Shown: positions 51,449 through 63,935 of the stretch, one piece after another
Layout: every line of letters starts with the position of its first letter
Numbering within the stretch: the first letter of the stretch is position 1
Origin: Struthidea cinerea
Taxonomy: Eukaryota; Chordata; Aves; Passeriformes; Corcoracidae
Assembly (NCBI GenBank): GCA_013397865.1
Contig: VZTI01005062.1
Coordinates: 447,582-511,581, forward strand
DNA length: 64,000 nt
Direction of reading: 5' to 3'
Made by a program: the position numbers and the translations under genes
Notes under the pieces: model-generated
What the model was told of the DNA's origin: nothing
What the model saw: the letters and a program-made list of their open reading frames with translations, nothing else
Databases searched by the model: none

Positions 51449-52051
51449 TGAAGATTTTTTGACTTCATTCCTTAAGTTAAGTTGTTGCTTAAACTAGGCC
51501 ATGCTTTCCCTCTCACTTCTTCAGGGAAGCTTCATAGAAAAATGGATCTTCCCAGTGCTTGCACCTTGGGGCCAGGAAAGAGGCCAGACCAGCCACTGGC
51601 CTAAGGCAAGGCTTTTTTTGTCTTTATGGCCTCAAGGACTTGCTCCAACTGAAAATATAGGGGCAAAGCAGTGATTACATGAACTCCCAGGGATGTAATC
51701 TAAGAGAGAAACACATGGGGTAGTGACAACCCTGCCCAGTGCTGAAGCTAGTATATTTAAACCAGAGGGGAAGGGGAACTTGTGGCATTTCTTATTGCAT
51801 CGTTTATCATCCAGAGCAGCCAATCCCTACTTCCCAGGGAGTGGCTGGACATACCTGAAACAGAGAATAAATCTTTTGTTTTCCTTTGATTCCATGAGGG
51901 GCCTTTGCTTTTGCTTCATTAAACTGCCTTTATCTTGACACACCAGGGTTTTTTTTCCATCCTGTTTTCTCTGTCTCTGTCCTGCTGAGGAAGGAGAGTG
52001 ATAGAGCAGCTTGGTGGACACCTGGCACTCAGCCAGGATCAACTCACCACA
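51449..52051 (+). mobile_element. Solo LTR, ERVL-type, plus strand
   Basis: 603-bp LTR beginning TGAAGATTTTTTGACTTC and ending GATCAACTCACCACA, with a 5-bp duplication CAGCC (51444-51448 and 52052-52056). The right half is characteristic of ERVL: AATAAA (51866-51871), ATTAAACTGCCTTTATCTTG, then CTGTCTCTGTCCTGCTGAGG and GCACTCAGCCAGGATCAACT. A TATA-like GTATATTTAA lies at 51751-51760. The 3' end is secure; the 5' boundary is less certain and rests on the TSD match. Confidence 0.8.
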
Positions 52052-52056
52052 CAGCC

Positions 52057-54018
52057 TCACATAACACAGACTTTGTGACAGTGATTCATGGCTTGAAACT
52101 GAGCACCATCTGTGCTCTCAGAAACTTCCCCAGCCAAGGTGAAAGGTGAGGCTTAACAGCTGTATCCTCTTTGCTTTCTAAAGTCCATCCAAAGCTGTCC
52201 AAAGGACAGCAAAATCCTCACACTAATAAGATTGTGACAGACAGAGTCTTCCATATGTTCCAGTATCAATGAACTCATTGAGCAACTGTCCTTATCCTTG
52301 TCATGTCTGTGCTGAACTAATGAAATGCAGTACAGTCCTGTTGCTCGCTCTAAAGTCCTCTAATCTCAGCCTTCACCCTCTGGCACACTGCAGATCCCCA
52401 TTTGACTGACGCTGTCGCCACATTCTGCAGCTCCTGTAATAGGTAGAAGAGTCCTGTTTATGGTTCATAAAATAGGCTTCTGTGGACATACTTCAATGAC
52501 AGCCATTAGTGATTTATTTATTTGAATTGGTTCTCTGACCTTCAGAGGTCATAGAGAATATATTAAGTAAATCAGATTCACATTTGATCTTTTATTGCTC
52601 TTTTTATACAGAAAGAAAATCAAAGCAAAAAATAAATTTTAAAAAACCACAGAGCCCAAAGCTTTCATTTTTATTACAGGTAGTGGTGATTTAAACTTTT
52701 TTCCATAATTGCATAATAAAAAGAGACTATAGTAGTTCCATATAACAAAAGAGTAATATCTCTTTCAGGACTTTAGAATCCATTTGCAGACATGCATTGA
52801 AAATGAAGCAAATTAATATTTTTTTTAGGGTATGTATGTAGCCGCAAGATTTTGCCATTAATAATTCTAAGGGCTGTAAGGATACAGACTCACGCAGCTA
52901 GTTGAAAATGTCAGTAAAGCTCTGCTGGTTTTTAAGCCTAAATTATAGTAAAATCATTAGCAGTGCTGGAGAGCTCGGGAGAAGCAGGTATTTCACATTC
53001 TTTACCCTAGCATATAGCAAAAAGGGTTGTTTTTTGTTTTCCAATAGCAGCAGCACACAGTGTGCCGGTTATTACAGCCAATGGGGTCTGATACATGTTT
53101 TGTAACACTCTTTAGGAGTCACTGGTTCAGATCAAATTCCTTTCAGGGGAGATGGACCTGTGGTCAAGCCTGAGAGCTGCTCCACCCAACTAGTAAACTA
53201 GGGACCATTAAGAAGAAGAAAAAATCAGAACACTGACCTTTCTCTGGACTGAATCTGCTATCTGATTTCTGCTACTTTTCTAAAATACTGTTCCAAACAC
53301 ATGGCTGAAAGTGCCCATTGCACAAAAAACTTGTCAGTGCAGTGGTGCATCCCCAAAATGTGTATAGAAGAAAATAAACTGGACTGAATGATCTGCAGGT
53401 GAGCAGTGAATGATGTATTAAATAGGTTCCTGGAGGCTATTGTAAAGAAAGTATAGGTGGTACGTGGAGGAATTGTTCTGTTGTAAAGAATCCTGATGCA
53501 GGACAGTTGTAAAGAAATGCTGATAGGCCAAACAGTCAATCTGAAATCTAACCTCTTTTACCTTTTGTTTTACATAGCGTGATAAAGCTGGGGTGGAATA
53601 TGTCGAATATGTGCTGCGGGAGAAGGCAGAACATTAGAGAGCCGAAGGATTAGTGTAGAAAAATTTCATGGAAATGGGCTTTTTCTGACAGATTTTCAAC
53701 TATTTTTTTTCTCAAAACTGGTCTGAATTGTACATTGCTTATCCCTTCACCTTTTAGAGGTTTGCATCCATTATCAAGATTATGACTGTGGGGTTTGCCT
53801 TAGTACAAACCACCCTGCTAGGGGGTTAAGAAGTGAAAGAAACACTATGTGGAAGTGACCTATTTTCTTGTTATTATTTCAGAACTCAGCCAGCTGGCAT
53901 GGCCCCAGGTCAGCCACACCACAGAAAACCTTTTCATTCGATGTCAGTGGCTGTGATATTTCAGAGGAGAGAGAAAGAGAGATTTCTGCTCCTTTGTGCT
54001 GCTTTGAAGCTTCTCTAA
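52057..54018. other. Non-coding AT-rich DNA
   Basis: No gene or named repeat seen. The stretch at about 52830-52960 has a mixed composition that could be a conserved non-coding element, but nothing proves it. Confidence 0.5.
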
Positions 54019-54128
54019 TTATAGAATCATAGAATGATTTAGGTGGGAAAAGATCTTTAAGATCGAGTCCAACCATAAACCCAGAACTGCGAAGTCCACC
54101 AATAAACCATGTCCATAAGTGTCATCTT
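54019..54128 (-). mobile_element. CR1 LINE, very short 3' tail, minus strand
   Basis: Plus-strand ATAGAATCATAGAATGATTTAGG then GATCTTTAAGATCGAGTCCAACC and AACCATGTCCATAAGTGTC mark the antisense of a CR1 3' end of about 110 bp. Strongly truncated. Confidence 0.88.
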
Positions 54129-55600
54129 AGTGTACTTCAAATAGGAAAACAGGTAAGAACAAAAAAGTCCCCAAAAATCTGTGTATTAGTACCTTTTGAG
54201 TAAAAAGCTACATTTTGGCCACACAGAAAAAAACCACTCACAGAAAGATCTTATCCCAATTCCTTAACCACTTTTTAAACAAAGAAGATTTTGTATCCAC
54301 AAAGCTTTTTATTTTTATTCAATTTTCCCCCCTGTCTTGGATTTTTAATTGAGCTGGAAAATGATGAACATAATCTGAAAATTTATGTCACACACAAAGC
54401 TAGCATCCTTCCCTGTGCGAGGAGGATTCTTCACCTACCATGTGCCACCCTGCATCATGGAGCCCGGCACTGCAAATATACCATTAGCATCTGACAAGAA
54501 GATTATTCTTTCTCTTTGAAAGAATGCCCTAAGACTGACTAGAACCAGAGTGAGAAAAGCACTGGCATTGAAAAGGCGCAATAGCTGACAGTCTAATGGT
54601 TTCCACGGAACCCACAGATTTCCTCCTGTTTGGCAATTTATTTGTTTTCTGCCAGATGCATCGACAAGTGAGACTTATTTGTCAGACTTGATGTTCTCCA
54701 TAGACCTGTCCATCCTCAAGATGTAGGGGACAAATAATCCATCCTATGGGCTTTGCCAGGTCCCAGGCAACTGCATGGAGGAGAAGAAAATTGCCTTTTC
54801 TTTCACTGAAGTGAGATTGAGGACCCTTTTTCCCACAGAAGCCATACTGTATTTTGTCTCCTGTAGCACCTACTTCCAGTCCCTGAGTTGTCATGGAAAG
54901 GGCTGCTGTGTAGGGGAGGAAGCAGTATGCAATAACAGAGGATATCTTCGGGGACCTGAAGGAGAATGATTGTGTTCAGGGCGGCTTCTTATTTCTTTAG
55001 GCCTCCTGGACACTCTGCTTCCTCGTACAACTGGTGATAGTACAGAGCTCGGTGCATGGAAGTCAGGGATACAAAACAAATCCCTCCCAGGAAAGCATAA
55101 AGTGAAATGCATTCAGAATGGCACCGGAATTAGAGGAGATACAAATGTGAACATCCATCACATGAGGCTGTTGTTTGCACTCAGAGGGTTGTTAATTGCT
55201 TTGTTGAATACCTGAAGGAAAGCCCTGTCTCTACATGATATAAATTGTACAGCTGAGCAAAGCATACCCAGTGGTCTAAATCTATAAGGAACCTAGTGAA
55301 CAATGATCTGAGAGAAGGAAAAGGCATGACAAATGAGATTTTAAATATAGAGTTTTATAATTGTAATTTATTTTCTTTGGTAAATGTTAGCACCAAAATG
55401 AATACTGAAAACTCAGGAGGTAATTGGTAAACCTTTTCATATTTAAGTGGTGTTATTAATTCAGATTGATGAGCGAAAGGGAGCTTTATACAAAGCTGCA
55501 CGTGAGCAAGAAGGTTCTCTCGCCTAGCAGCAGAATCCTGATAGCAGCAGAACCCCACACACAAGGAGAGGAAGCCGTATTCCTCTGTGCAAGTCTCACT
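54129..55600. other. Non-coding DNA
   Basis: No gene or named repeat seen. Confidence 0.5.
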
Positions 55601-55880
55601 GTACACATCTGGCAGTGTAGGTGTGTGATCCTCAGGCACCGGTCGGCTGGTGGGAACAGCACAGCCCCAGCCTGGGCCAGGACCCAGGCATTTGCTGCAG
55701 GGACGTGCCCACCTCTTCCACTGCTGCCAGAGGGATGTGGGAGACACCATCCCCCTCACCTGCTGAGCTGTTGGAAGTGCAGTCTGAGACTGGCCCACTG
55801 GTCTTGGTGATTTAGCCCAGGTGCCCAGACCTAACCTGGGACACGGGGCAGCCTTGTTCCCCCCCCGTGTTAGTTCCCAG
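55601..55880. other. GC-rich unidentified block
   Basis: Clearly richer in G+C than its surroundings, but with few CpG. It lies under the longest non-microsatellite frame of the window (55355-55912, minus, 185 aa), which has no recognisable domain, signal or repeat and is probably the effect of few AT stops. It could be the remains of an old repeat or an unrecognised exon. Confidence 0.35.
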
Positions 55881-56707
55881 CTGGCAAATTGTGCAAAGCA
55901 GAACAGACACAATGCAGGGAGAAAAGTGAAGGCCCATCACAAATATTGTCCACAAGCAACTGAGGAACTCGGCACCAGTATGGGAGAGTTGTGCCAATTG
56001 TCCCTGAATCTCAGCCTTGTCTCTTGGTAAAAAATATCGTCAGAGGTTCTCTCTCAGAAAGTCTGCTTGATGAGTCTATCACCAAAATTAGCACTCTGCC
56101 ACTAGTGCTTCCATGTGCTGTCTAAGGTTTCCCAAAAAAATACATTGAAATAGAAAATCCCTCTGCTATCTCATTCTTACTTACTAATTTCTATCGGCTC
56201 TTTCCTTACCATCTCTAGCCTTCCACACACAGAAAAATCAGAACACAGAAATTGCACAGTTGGGAAACTGGACTTGGACCACATTCAGGAGGCAGAATGT
56301 GTGAAGGAGATTCCCAGACCACCACCTTGGGTGACATCTACAATTTTACCTAAGGCAGACTCCTGTATTGAAAACATGCTGATACATAAATGCACAGTTC
56401 TGCTGACAAAAACAGATCTTATATATTTCCTCAAGGAAATACTGAAATCATTTCACCTGTGTTAGGTCAATATCAGGCATAAGAGGGAAAGTGTAACTGA
56501 AAAGCTCATCATGCCTGGGAATGTACATTACTTTAGCTGTAAATGCTCTTTAGCAATCACTTTTCTGAAGAAAGCAGCAGCAGGATTGTTCCCTAGGCGC
56601 AAAAACAGAGCTCAATACCAAAATCTTTAGCCTTAGGAACACCCTTGCTGCACAACAGCTTTGGCACGAGTACATCCCTGGACATCTCCTAGGCAGTGGA
56701 AAACTAG
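55881..56707. other. Non-coding DNA upstream of a CpG-dense island
   Basis: No gene or named repeat seen. Confidence 0.5.
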
Positions 56708-56730
56708 TATAAACCTCTCACCGGAGGGAA

Positions 56731-56764
56731 GCGGAGGGGAGCGGAGGGGAGCGGAGGGGAGCGG
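56731..56764. repeat. 10-bp GC-rich tandem repeat (GCGGAGGGGA)3
   Basis: Three perfect units plus a partial fourth. The purine-rich strand could bind Sp/KLF or EGR-type zinc-finger factors. It lies at the edge of the CpG-dense island. Confidence 0.9.
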
Positions 56765-56831
56765 GTGTCCCGGAGCCCTGTCCCGCAGGCTGCGGTGCCG
56801 GCGGGCGATGCCGCTGCCGCTGCAGGCAGCA

Positions 56832-56844
56832 GTTGCCTGGCAAC
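56832..56844. promoter_or_regulatory. RFX X-box palindrome
   Basis: GTTGCC-T-GGCAAC is a perfect inverted repeat with a 1-bp spacer, matching the RFX half-site rule (GTTGCC...GGCAAC). RFX factors control ciliary and some immune and neural genes. Binding here is inference, but its location in the only CpG island makes it more than a chance match. Confidence 0.55.
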
Positions 56845-56900
56845 TCCCGGCTCCAGCCGCATCCTGAGCTGCTCTGCGCGCCTGCCTCTTCCAGCCACCC

Positions 56901-57906
56901 ACCCACCCGTTGCATTTTAAGCAGAAAACAATTCTTGCCTTATCGACAGCAGAGCCCGTTAAAGATTCCCAGGAAACAAAAACTCAAACTAAATCAACTG
57001 CGGGGAAAGTCAGGCTAAGACACACTGCTCTTCTCCGTCTCCCATGCCTCCACTTTGGAGACACTGCCATTTGAAGCGGGACCCAGTGCTGGAACGGGGG
57101 CTTAGTGCACTGTGCTGGCATTTTCTCTTGGAACCAGAGGTTTGCAGGCCAGCTGACTAATTAGAGCCTCAGCACAAGCAAGGAGCAGTCCTGGAATAAC
57201 AGGCAGGGTGGATAAGCATGCATTTGGGATTTAGAGTTAATATCCCCTGGAAGAAATTAAATCTTGTTTGAGTGAGCAGGTAGCCAGATCATGATGGGAA
57301 GGGGGGAGTTTGGCATATAAGAATAGCCTGGTGAATCATGCTGAGAAATTAATAGATTTTACTGCACCACAAAAAGGACTAACCACCTTCCTCTGATGAA
57401 ATAGGAAGAAAACCGCTGTTAAAAATCTGACACAGGGAAAAAGAATGCTTAACAGCTAGGAGGAAGGCTGTGAAACTGTGATATAATAGCTCCACTGAAT
57501 GTTATATAAAGATTTACTATCTACTAGGCATGAAGCTGACTGATTTAATACAAACTTCAGTTCCATGTGATAGCTAGCAGATAATGACATATCCTGAGGT
57601 AGAAGCATTTGAAAGCTTTTTCAAATCACTCATGGACCATCTGCATGCGCGTCTCTCTGATACATGCCCTGAGTTTGCCGTATTGCAGTTAGTCTTTTTT
57701 TTGCCTTTTATTCCTTTTTCGTCATTCTGCTTTACTAAAAGGAGAGACCAGATTACTTTTATGAATTTAGACTTTCAGAGTGATTTTAAAAGTTTTAGAA
57801 GGAACAGCTTTCTCATAATTTTTTTCAAAAATAACTTCCTTGGTAGGTGCACACACAAAAACTTCCCCTCTGCCCCCCGCCAAACAAAATGAAACAAAAA
57901 CCCCCA
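56901..57906. other. Non-coding DNA downstream of the island
   Basis: No exon could be proven. There is no strong plus-strand splice donor in the first 300 bp after the island. The part at about 57160-57380 has a mixed composition with AAATTAATAG-type cores and could be a regulatory element. Confidence 0.45.
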
Positions 57907-57943
57907 CAACAAAACAAACAAACAAACAAACAAACAAGCAAAC
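57907..57943. repeat. (CAAA)n microsatellite
   Basis: Five to six CAAA units with small interruptions at both ends, in a C- and A-rich stretch that begins near 57870. Confidence 0.9.
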
Positions 57944-60900
57944 CCTTTTCCTATGCAAGTACCTTGGGGACCAAATACTAAAAAATTTTTGGCCCTCAGA
58001 TTTTGAAAAGAAATTAGTTGATTTCCCATAGTCCAAGGGGAAATATCATTGCAGAGAGAGGCAGAAAATTTGGTGCTAGTGCCCAGCAGCATTATACATT
58101 GTAGTTTCTCATCCACAGGAGGTCCCTGGACCCTGTATTATTGAGATGGCTGGATAATGTAATAGTTGAGTCTATTGTCCAGGGAGACCAGCTTCTTAGT
58201 GCTCTGCGTAGTGTTTCATCAAATATTTTTATTGGGTAGGTTAAGTTCTGCCGAGGTTCAAAAGCAGAAGTGTCAGGCAAACCCTATCAGATGGAGCTGC
58301 TGCTGCATTCTGCCCAAGTCTGGCACTGTTTACAGCCTTAGTGAACAGTGGGCTCCTGGAACCTCCTTTCATTGGTTCACCATGACGTTGAGACAGACCT
58401 TTGATCTTACTTTCCTCCCTTTTTAAAACGAGGATGATTATGTTTGTCTTCACCATGGGGCTCTAATTATAGTTCGTTTCTAAAGAGCTTTGACATTGAG
58501 GAATAAATGGTAGAATAAGTTCTCCTCCACTGGATTTATTGGTGGGATTCTTAGTTCAGAGTTAGCAAACAGTGAATGACCATGTAATGTCAGAGATCCT
58601 GACTCAGCAAGCTCCTTCAGCACTGCAAGGTCCTTAAGACCACGAGAGGCTTTATAGATATGAATGGTCCCACCAACAGACACACACACGACCGAGCTAT
58701 GATGAGTCAAAATGATATAGCTTCCAATTAGAGCCCAGAAACAATGCCCAGAATCAGGTTCTATATAATGGCTTTACAAGTGACCTTTGGGGGTAGTTTG
58801 CTGCATGACTGCTGAGAGAATGTTACTCAGAGAAGCTGTGAAATGAACGACAGTACACAGGATAGAAACAGTAATTAGTTCACTGTACATTTCTCTTATG
58901 TGAACACCAAAGTTCAGCAACACCCATCAGTTTTACAGGGCTTCAGTTAGTCCTTCAGCTGGTCCAGTTTAATATAATCCACACGATTACGTTGCTGCCG
59001 AGACTTCTTTGTTGATGCAAAATCCTGTGGCTTTTAAAAACTGACCTCAGAAGAAAAGCCATGATGTATTTGAAGGATACAGACAGCTGTACCCTGCTTA
59101 AAAAGCACTCAGACACTTTGACAATGCTTTTAAAGCAGGTTCTGTGAAGAATTGTAATGGAGCAGAGGAAGTGGGAAATAACATAGTCTTACATATTACT
59201 GACTGTGAAATTTAAATTAGATTGAATTGTGAATTAGTTGAGGATTTGGGTGGCTTCTGTGAACTACTTCAAAGTGGTTTACAATAACCAAAGTATTTCC
59301 ATTGCAAAGTACTGGTAGTTATATCATATGTATCCCAGTGAAAACAAAATATGTTGTGGTCCCATCATATTTTTAAGATTTTCCTTGCTGCAGGAGTTTT
59401 TGTGCCTTGCTTTATGGAAGGAAGTTTCTGTGCTGCAGGTTGTCTTCAGCAGGTATTCAGTTCACACAACAAGCACGAGTCACTTGAGACCTTTACAGCG
59501 GCCTTTATAGAATCTCTGTATTTCTTTAGAGCTTTTCTAAATCACAGTGAACATTGAATATTTTGAAATTCACCTTTACAAGATCACTGCAGTACTTTGA
59601 CTTCTCAAGATATTTCTCCTGTGATATTCACATGAATTCAACCAATTAAGAAAATTTCTAAGGAACAGGCATTTATATGAATATATTTGTACATGCAGAG
59701 CAGTTCCATTTTGATTTTCTTCTTTCGTTTATAAATCCCTTGCAATCTCAGACTCAAAAATTTCTGAGGCAGATGTGAGATCTTCTTTTACATATCTGCA
59801 GTACAAATCCTGATCAGGGCATCTGCGCTCTAGCATAGTGTAATTATTCATTGGTACAATGTTTCCTTCAGAGGTGGTTTTGGCTGCTAGGTTGGTGTGG
59901 GATCAGAAGTCAGTAGCAGACCCCATTCTCTTGTGGAATCTGCAAAAAACCCATGCAGATTCTTTTAAGTAGAAAATATAGGCGGAAGTGAGGTGGTTAT
60001 TGCCCAAGTCTTGACAGATCGAAGGTAACTCCTACGCAATGCCAAATTTGCTGTGCTGTACTTGAAGGGCTAAAGTGTCTATGTGTATTACAGGCTTTAA
60101 AAGGTGTGACCATGAGAAAGCCAAACATTTCTTGGCACAGGAACCACCTCAATAAAAAACATGGGGGATATCTGAATTAGTGTGAGCTACTTAAGATTAT
60201 TTGGCTTTATGTGAATATTTTTCTAAATGCTAGAAGACTAATCCTAAATCACCTCATTGTTCCTGAGAACCCACACAACAGGATTTCATATCTTATCAGA
60301 CTATATGGCCAAAATGGATAACAATAGCAATTAATAATGGTTATTTTTGCTGTGATAAATGGGTGATTTCAATAGTCTTCCCTATATTCTTTTCTTTTAA
60401 GAACCACTGTGGTCAGTAGCATTCTGAGACACATCTTTTGTACTTCTTTCTCTCCAGCAAAGCATTCTTTTAAACAAAATGTATTTTATACAAGTGCATT
60501 AGTTCAGAAATGAGGCTGCATTACATTAAATTCAGATTTTAAATTTTCCAGGGAATACAGAGATTCAGGCGTTTTATTATCATTAGTCAGAGGCAATTTG
60601 TACAATTGTTCTGTTGAGCAGAGATTCTGAGCTAGATGGGCACCTATATTTCAATAATAGCTTTAGCATATGAAATATATCCCAGGGAATTCTTTCCCGG
60701 TCCCGTCAGCTTTGCATAGTATTAGCTTGTTTCTGTTGGATAAGTGCACAAGAAATCTATAAACCTCATTATTTAGCCCTAGAAATAAACATTATACTTT
60801 GGCACTTGAGTTACTCCAAGGATCTCCCAGCCATCTTGGGGGAATTGCATTGTAAAAGATCTCTAAACAGGATGTGATGCTTGTAATTTGCAGCAGGAAT

Positions 60901-61396
60901 AGCAGAAGGGTAGACACCCTTCTCTTCCCAAATCTGGAATCTAGAGTGACAAATAGCATAATTTAAAGCAGGTTAAGGAAGGCACTCAGTCACTTTACCA
61001 ACGAAAACCTTGCACTCTACCCTGATAACTGCATCATGGTTCTTAGGCAATTGGCTTTTCATATTACTGTGTCTGGGGACAGAAAAAACAGGTACTACCC
61101 AAGTATTTCTTTGTGTCACAGAATATCTTACTTTATCTCTCCTAGTACGTCTAAAGCTTATCAGTTTTGCTAGTCCTTTAAACATATGCATTATTTGTGC
61201 TGCCCTTTCTATTGATTGGACTGTGTTACGATCCAGTTTAAACCCAGAAAAGCAAAGAAAGCTAAGTCTCTGAGCATAAACTGGAAAGAACTTAGAAGGT
61301 TCAAAATATTCCCAGAAATGAGACTAAAACCAAACGAGGTTAAATGTTGATGCCAAAAAATTGACGTATTTTATTTAATAGTAGAGAGGCAAAGAG
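57944..61396. other. Non-coding AT-rich DNA
   Basis: No gene or named repeat seen over about 3.4 kb. The part at 60500-60800 is rich in paired TAAT/ATTA and a TACAATTGTTCTG site of SOX type, so it is a candidate conserved non-coding element. Confidence 0.5.
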
Positions 61397-61796
<400 letters not shown>

Positions 61797-62360
61797 TGTC
61801 CATGTGTGTTGGGGGGACAGGGAGAGGTGACAGGGGTTAGGTGGAAGCACATCACCCATCTGAGGGTCTCGTTGCTCCCCTCCATCTGGTATTCTAGTGG
61901 TGAGATGCTGCCATGGCCACGCAGCACTACACTGCCACACACCACACCACCACATGCTGAAGAGTACAGAATCCCATGGATTAATATACGCTTTGGGCAG
62001 GTGGGAATGCCCACGTGTCTCCCCTTGCAGGGGCTAGCTTGACACTGTCCCTTGGAACACTGAAGGTCTGTTTCATCATCTCTGGTGCTCTGGTGCAGGG
62101 TCTGGGGACCCCTTTGAGGGGGGCCCCTTTGATGGGCCATGTCCTCCCTGTGGATAAGCTTCCCCCCTCCTCGGTTGAGGGCCCCTCAGCTGGGCTCCTC
62201 TGCACAGTGGAGGATGGGCAGTCACTGCGCCTCTGACCAGAGGCTTTTCCAAGATACCCAAAGCCTCTCCTCCCCTCACCCTTTGTGCAAGGGTCTGTGG
62301 GAGCCTGGCAGCTGATAGCCCTGGGGCTGTGGTCTCCACCTTGGAGGTGTTAAGCCTTTG
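61797..62360. other. GC-rich unidentified block next to the GAAA array
   Basis: About 560 bp, G+C-rich with few CpG, abutting the GAAA array. It contains paired GGGGACCCC / GGGGGGCCCC clusters near 62103-62128 and CCCCTCCTCGG near 62163. GAAA arrays often grow from the tail of a retroelement, so this may be a repeat I do not recognise, or simply single-copy DNA. No gene-like frame is convincing. Confidence 0.4.
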
Positions 62361-63865
62361 CTTTGTGAATGTCCCCAGCCCTGAGTTGTTACGATATCTT
62401 CATCATGGAGCAGAGTAAGGCCTCAGTCAGGGCCCCATTCAGAGTTCGATAGTCTTCTCTGCAGCTTTTGTAATACAGTTTTAAAAGTCCTTCAAGAAAA
62501 TGTTTAAGTCATAAACTATAATACTTCAGTCTCTGACAGACAGTGCATCATTTTCATTTGGTCTGTCTTCCTTATGAAGCTGCTGGTGTTGGTGTGACAT
62601 GTCCACTATCTGGGACAACACAGGCTGTGTTCCCATTTTCATGCTGTATATTTGTATACAATTGTGACCCTCATCTGTCCCAGAAAGGATTCCAGAATTG
62701 TGATAAATATTTTAGTAGAGTGTACTAATTTAGTGTTGCAGCTCTTTCCAGGAAATGTTCAAATTCAGAATGTTATACTCAAATGAAAGACAGGAGAGGA
62801 AAGAAAAAAGTATCGTTTTTTTTGAGCTGTGCAGATTTGAAGGAATAAACTTTCTGTTGGTCCAAAGTGTCATGGACAGATCACTAATCTCACTAAATCT
62901 GCCCGAGGCAGTTCATAATTTGCATTTGAATCGTTTTCTGATTTTGGAAATTCTTAATTTCTGAAGATAAGCAAATTTTGTCATTATTCAATCTTTTCAG
63001 GAAGATGGTATGTGAAGAACTTCCTGTGTAAAGAAAGAGTCCAGTTGTGACCTTCTGATCAAAGTAGACTGATCTGTGAGTTAACCATGTCAGTTATTTC
63101 AAGTAGATCCCTCAAATCACCTGCTGATCAAAATGGAAGAATTTAAGGACAAAAGAAATTTCACGTAACATAAATATTGCATTGCTTTCTGGGAGACATT
63201 GCACGCCCTTGTGAGAATTTCAGCTACCTGACTCTTGACTATTGGCAATCTGATGCTATTTAATTACATCTTTACAAATTAATCTGCTCATAATATTTTG
63301 CTGTACCTGAGTAAAGCAAAAGAGTTAGGTGTCTGGGAGAGGATTTCAAAGAACAAAAATGAGCAGTCACAAACAAGTGACTGAAGTGGAACAGAGAGAA
63401 TGAGCCCCTTGCCTGGCCTGGAATCAGCCAGTACTCCCACAGGCTTTATGATAGAGTCTGCTGTAGCTCCCTACACCATAAAAAATGAACAGTGAGCGTA
63501 AGGACCATTGAGCTCTGAACTTTCCCAATGGGCTGCAATTATAGAAACATAAGGCATTTGTACAATCCCTCAGAAGGGGAGTTGTTGACTCAGTGGTGAG
63601 AGGGCTCTGTGGCTTACAGGCTGGGCCATAAATTCAGGGAAAATAGAGGAAATTGGGTTAAAAAAATAATGCTAAGTATTGTGTATCTGAACTGAAGAAA
63701 GATTTGGTGAGCTGGTGGCCTGTGTCTAAAAATGCATAGTGTCAAGAGACTTTGGGGAAGACAGACAACTTTCATACAGCATAACCATGTAGCACAATCG
63801 CAGACAGGAGATGGAATCAGTGAAACCCAGGGCTCTTCTGATTTGGTCTTGGTTAATAGTCCTCT
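62361..63865. other. Non-coding AT-rich DNA
   Basis: No gene or named repeat seen. Confidence 0.5.
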
Positions 63866-63935
63866 TTGCAGATGGCGATTGGACCAGATGACCTCCAAGG
63901 ACCTAATTTAACCAGATATCCAACGATTCTATTAA
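63866..63935 (+). mobile_element. CR1 LINE, eroded 3' end
   Basis: GATTGGACCAGATGACCTCC, AAGGACCTAATTTAACC and CCAACGATTCTATTA reproduce the CR1 3' end (ttggactagatgacctcc...attctat) in order, in the plus direction. About 70 bp, diverged. Confidence 0.6.

Larger units (their letters stand above)
56708..56900. promoter_or_regulatory. CpG-dense island, candidate promoter
   Basis: About 17 CpG lie in the roughly 170 bp from 56721 to 56890, far above the rest of the window. TATAAA occurs at 56708-56713 at the left edge. A 10-bp tandem GCGGAGGGGA repeat follows (56731-56764), then a GCCGGCGGGCGATGCCGC stretch, a near-perfect X-box (56832-56844) and a CTGCGCGCCTGC cluster. On the minus strand CCG|GTGAGA at 56716-56722 is a good splice-donor match, so a minus-strand first exon is possible. 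It does not look like any of the LTRs here. Direction of transcription and the product are unknown. Confidence 0.5.

Noticed and set aside
55355..55912. 185-aa minus-strand frame
   Set aside because: Longest frame outside the microsatellite, but no domain, signal peptide or splice context is visible, and GC-rich sequence has few stops by chance.
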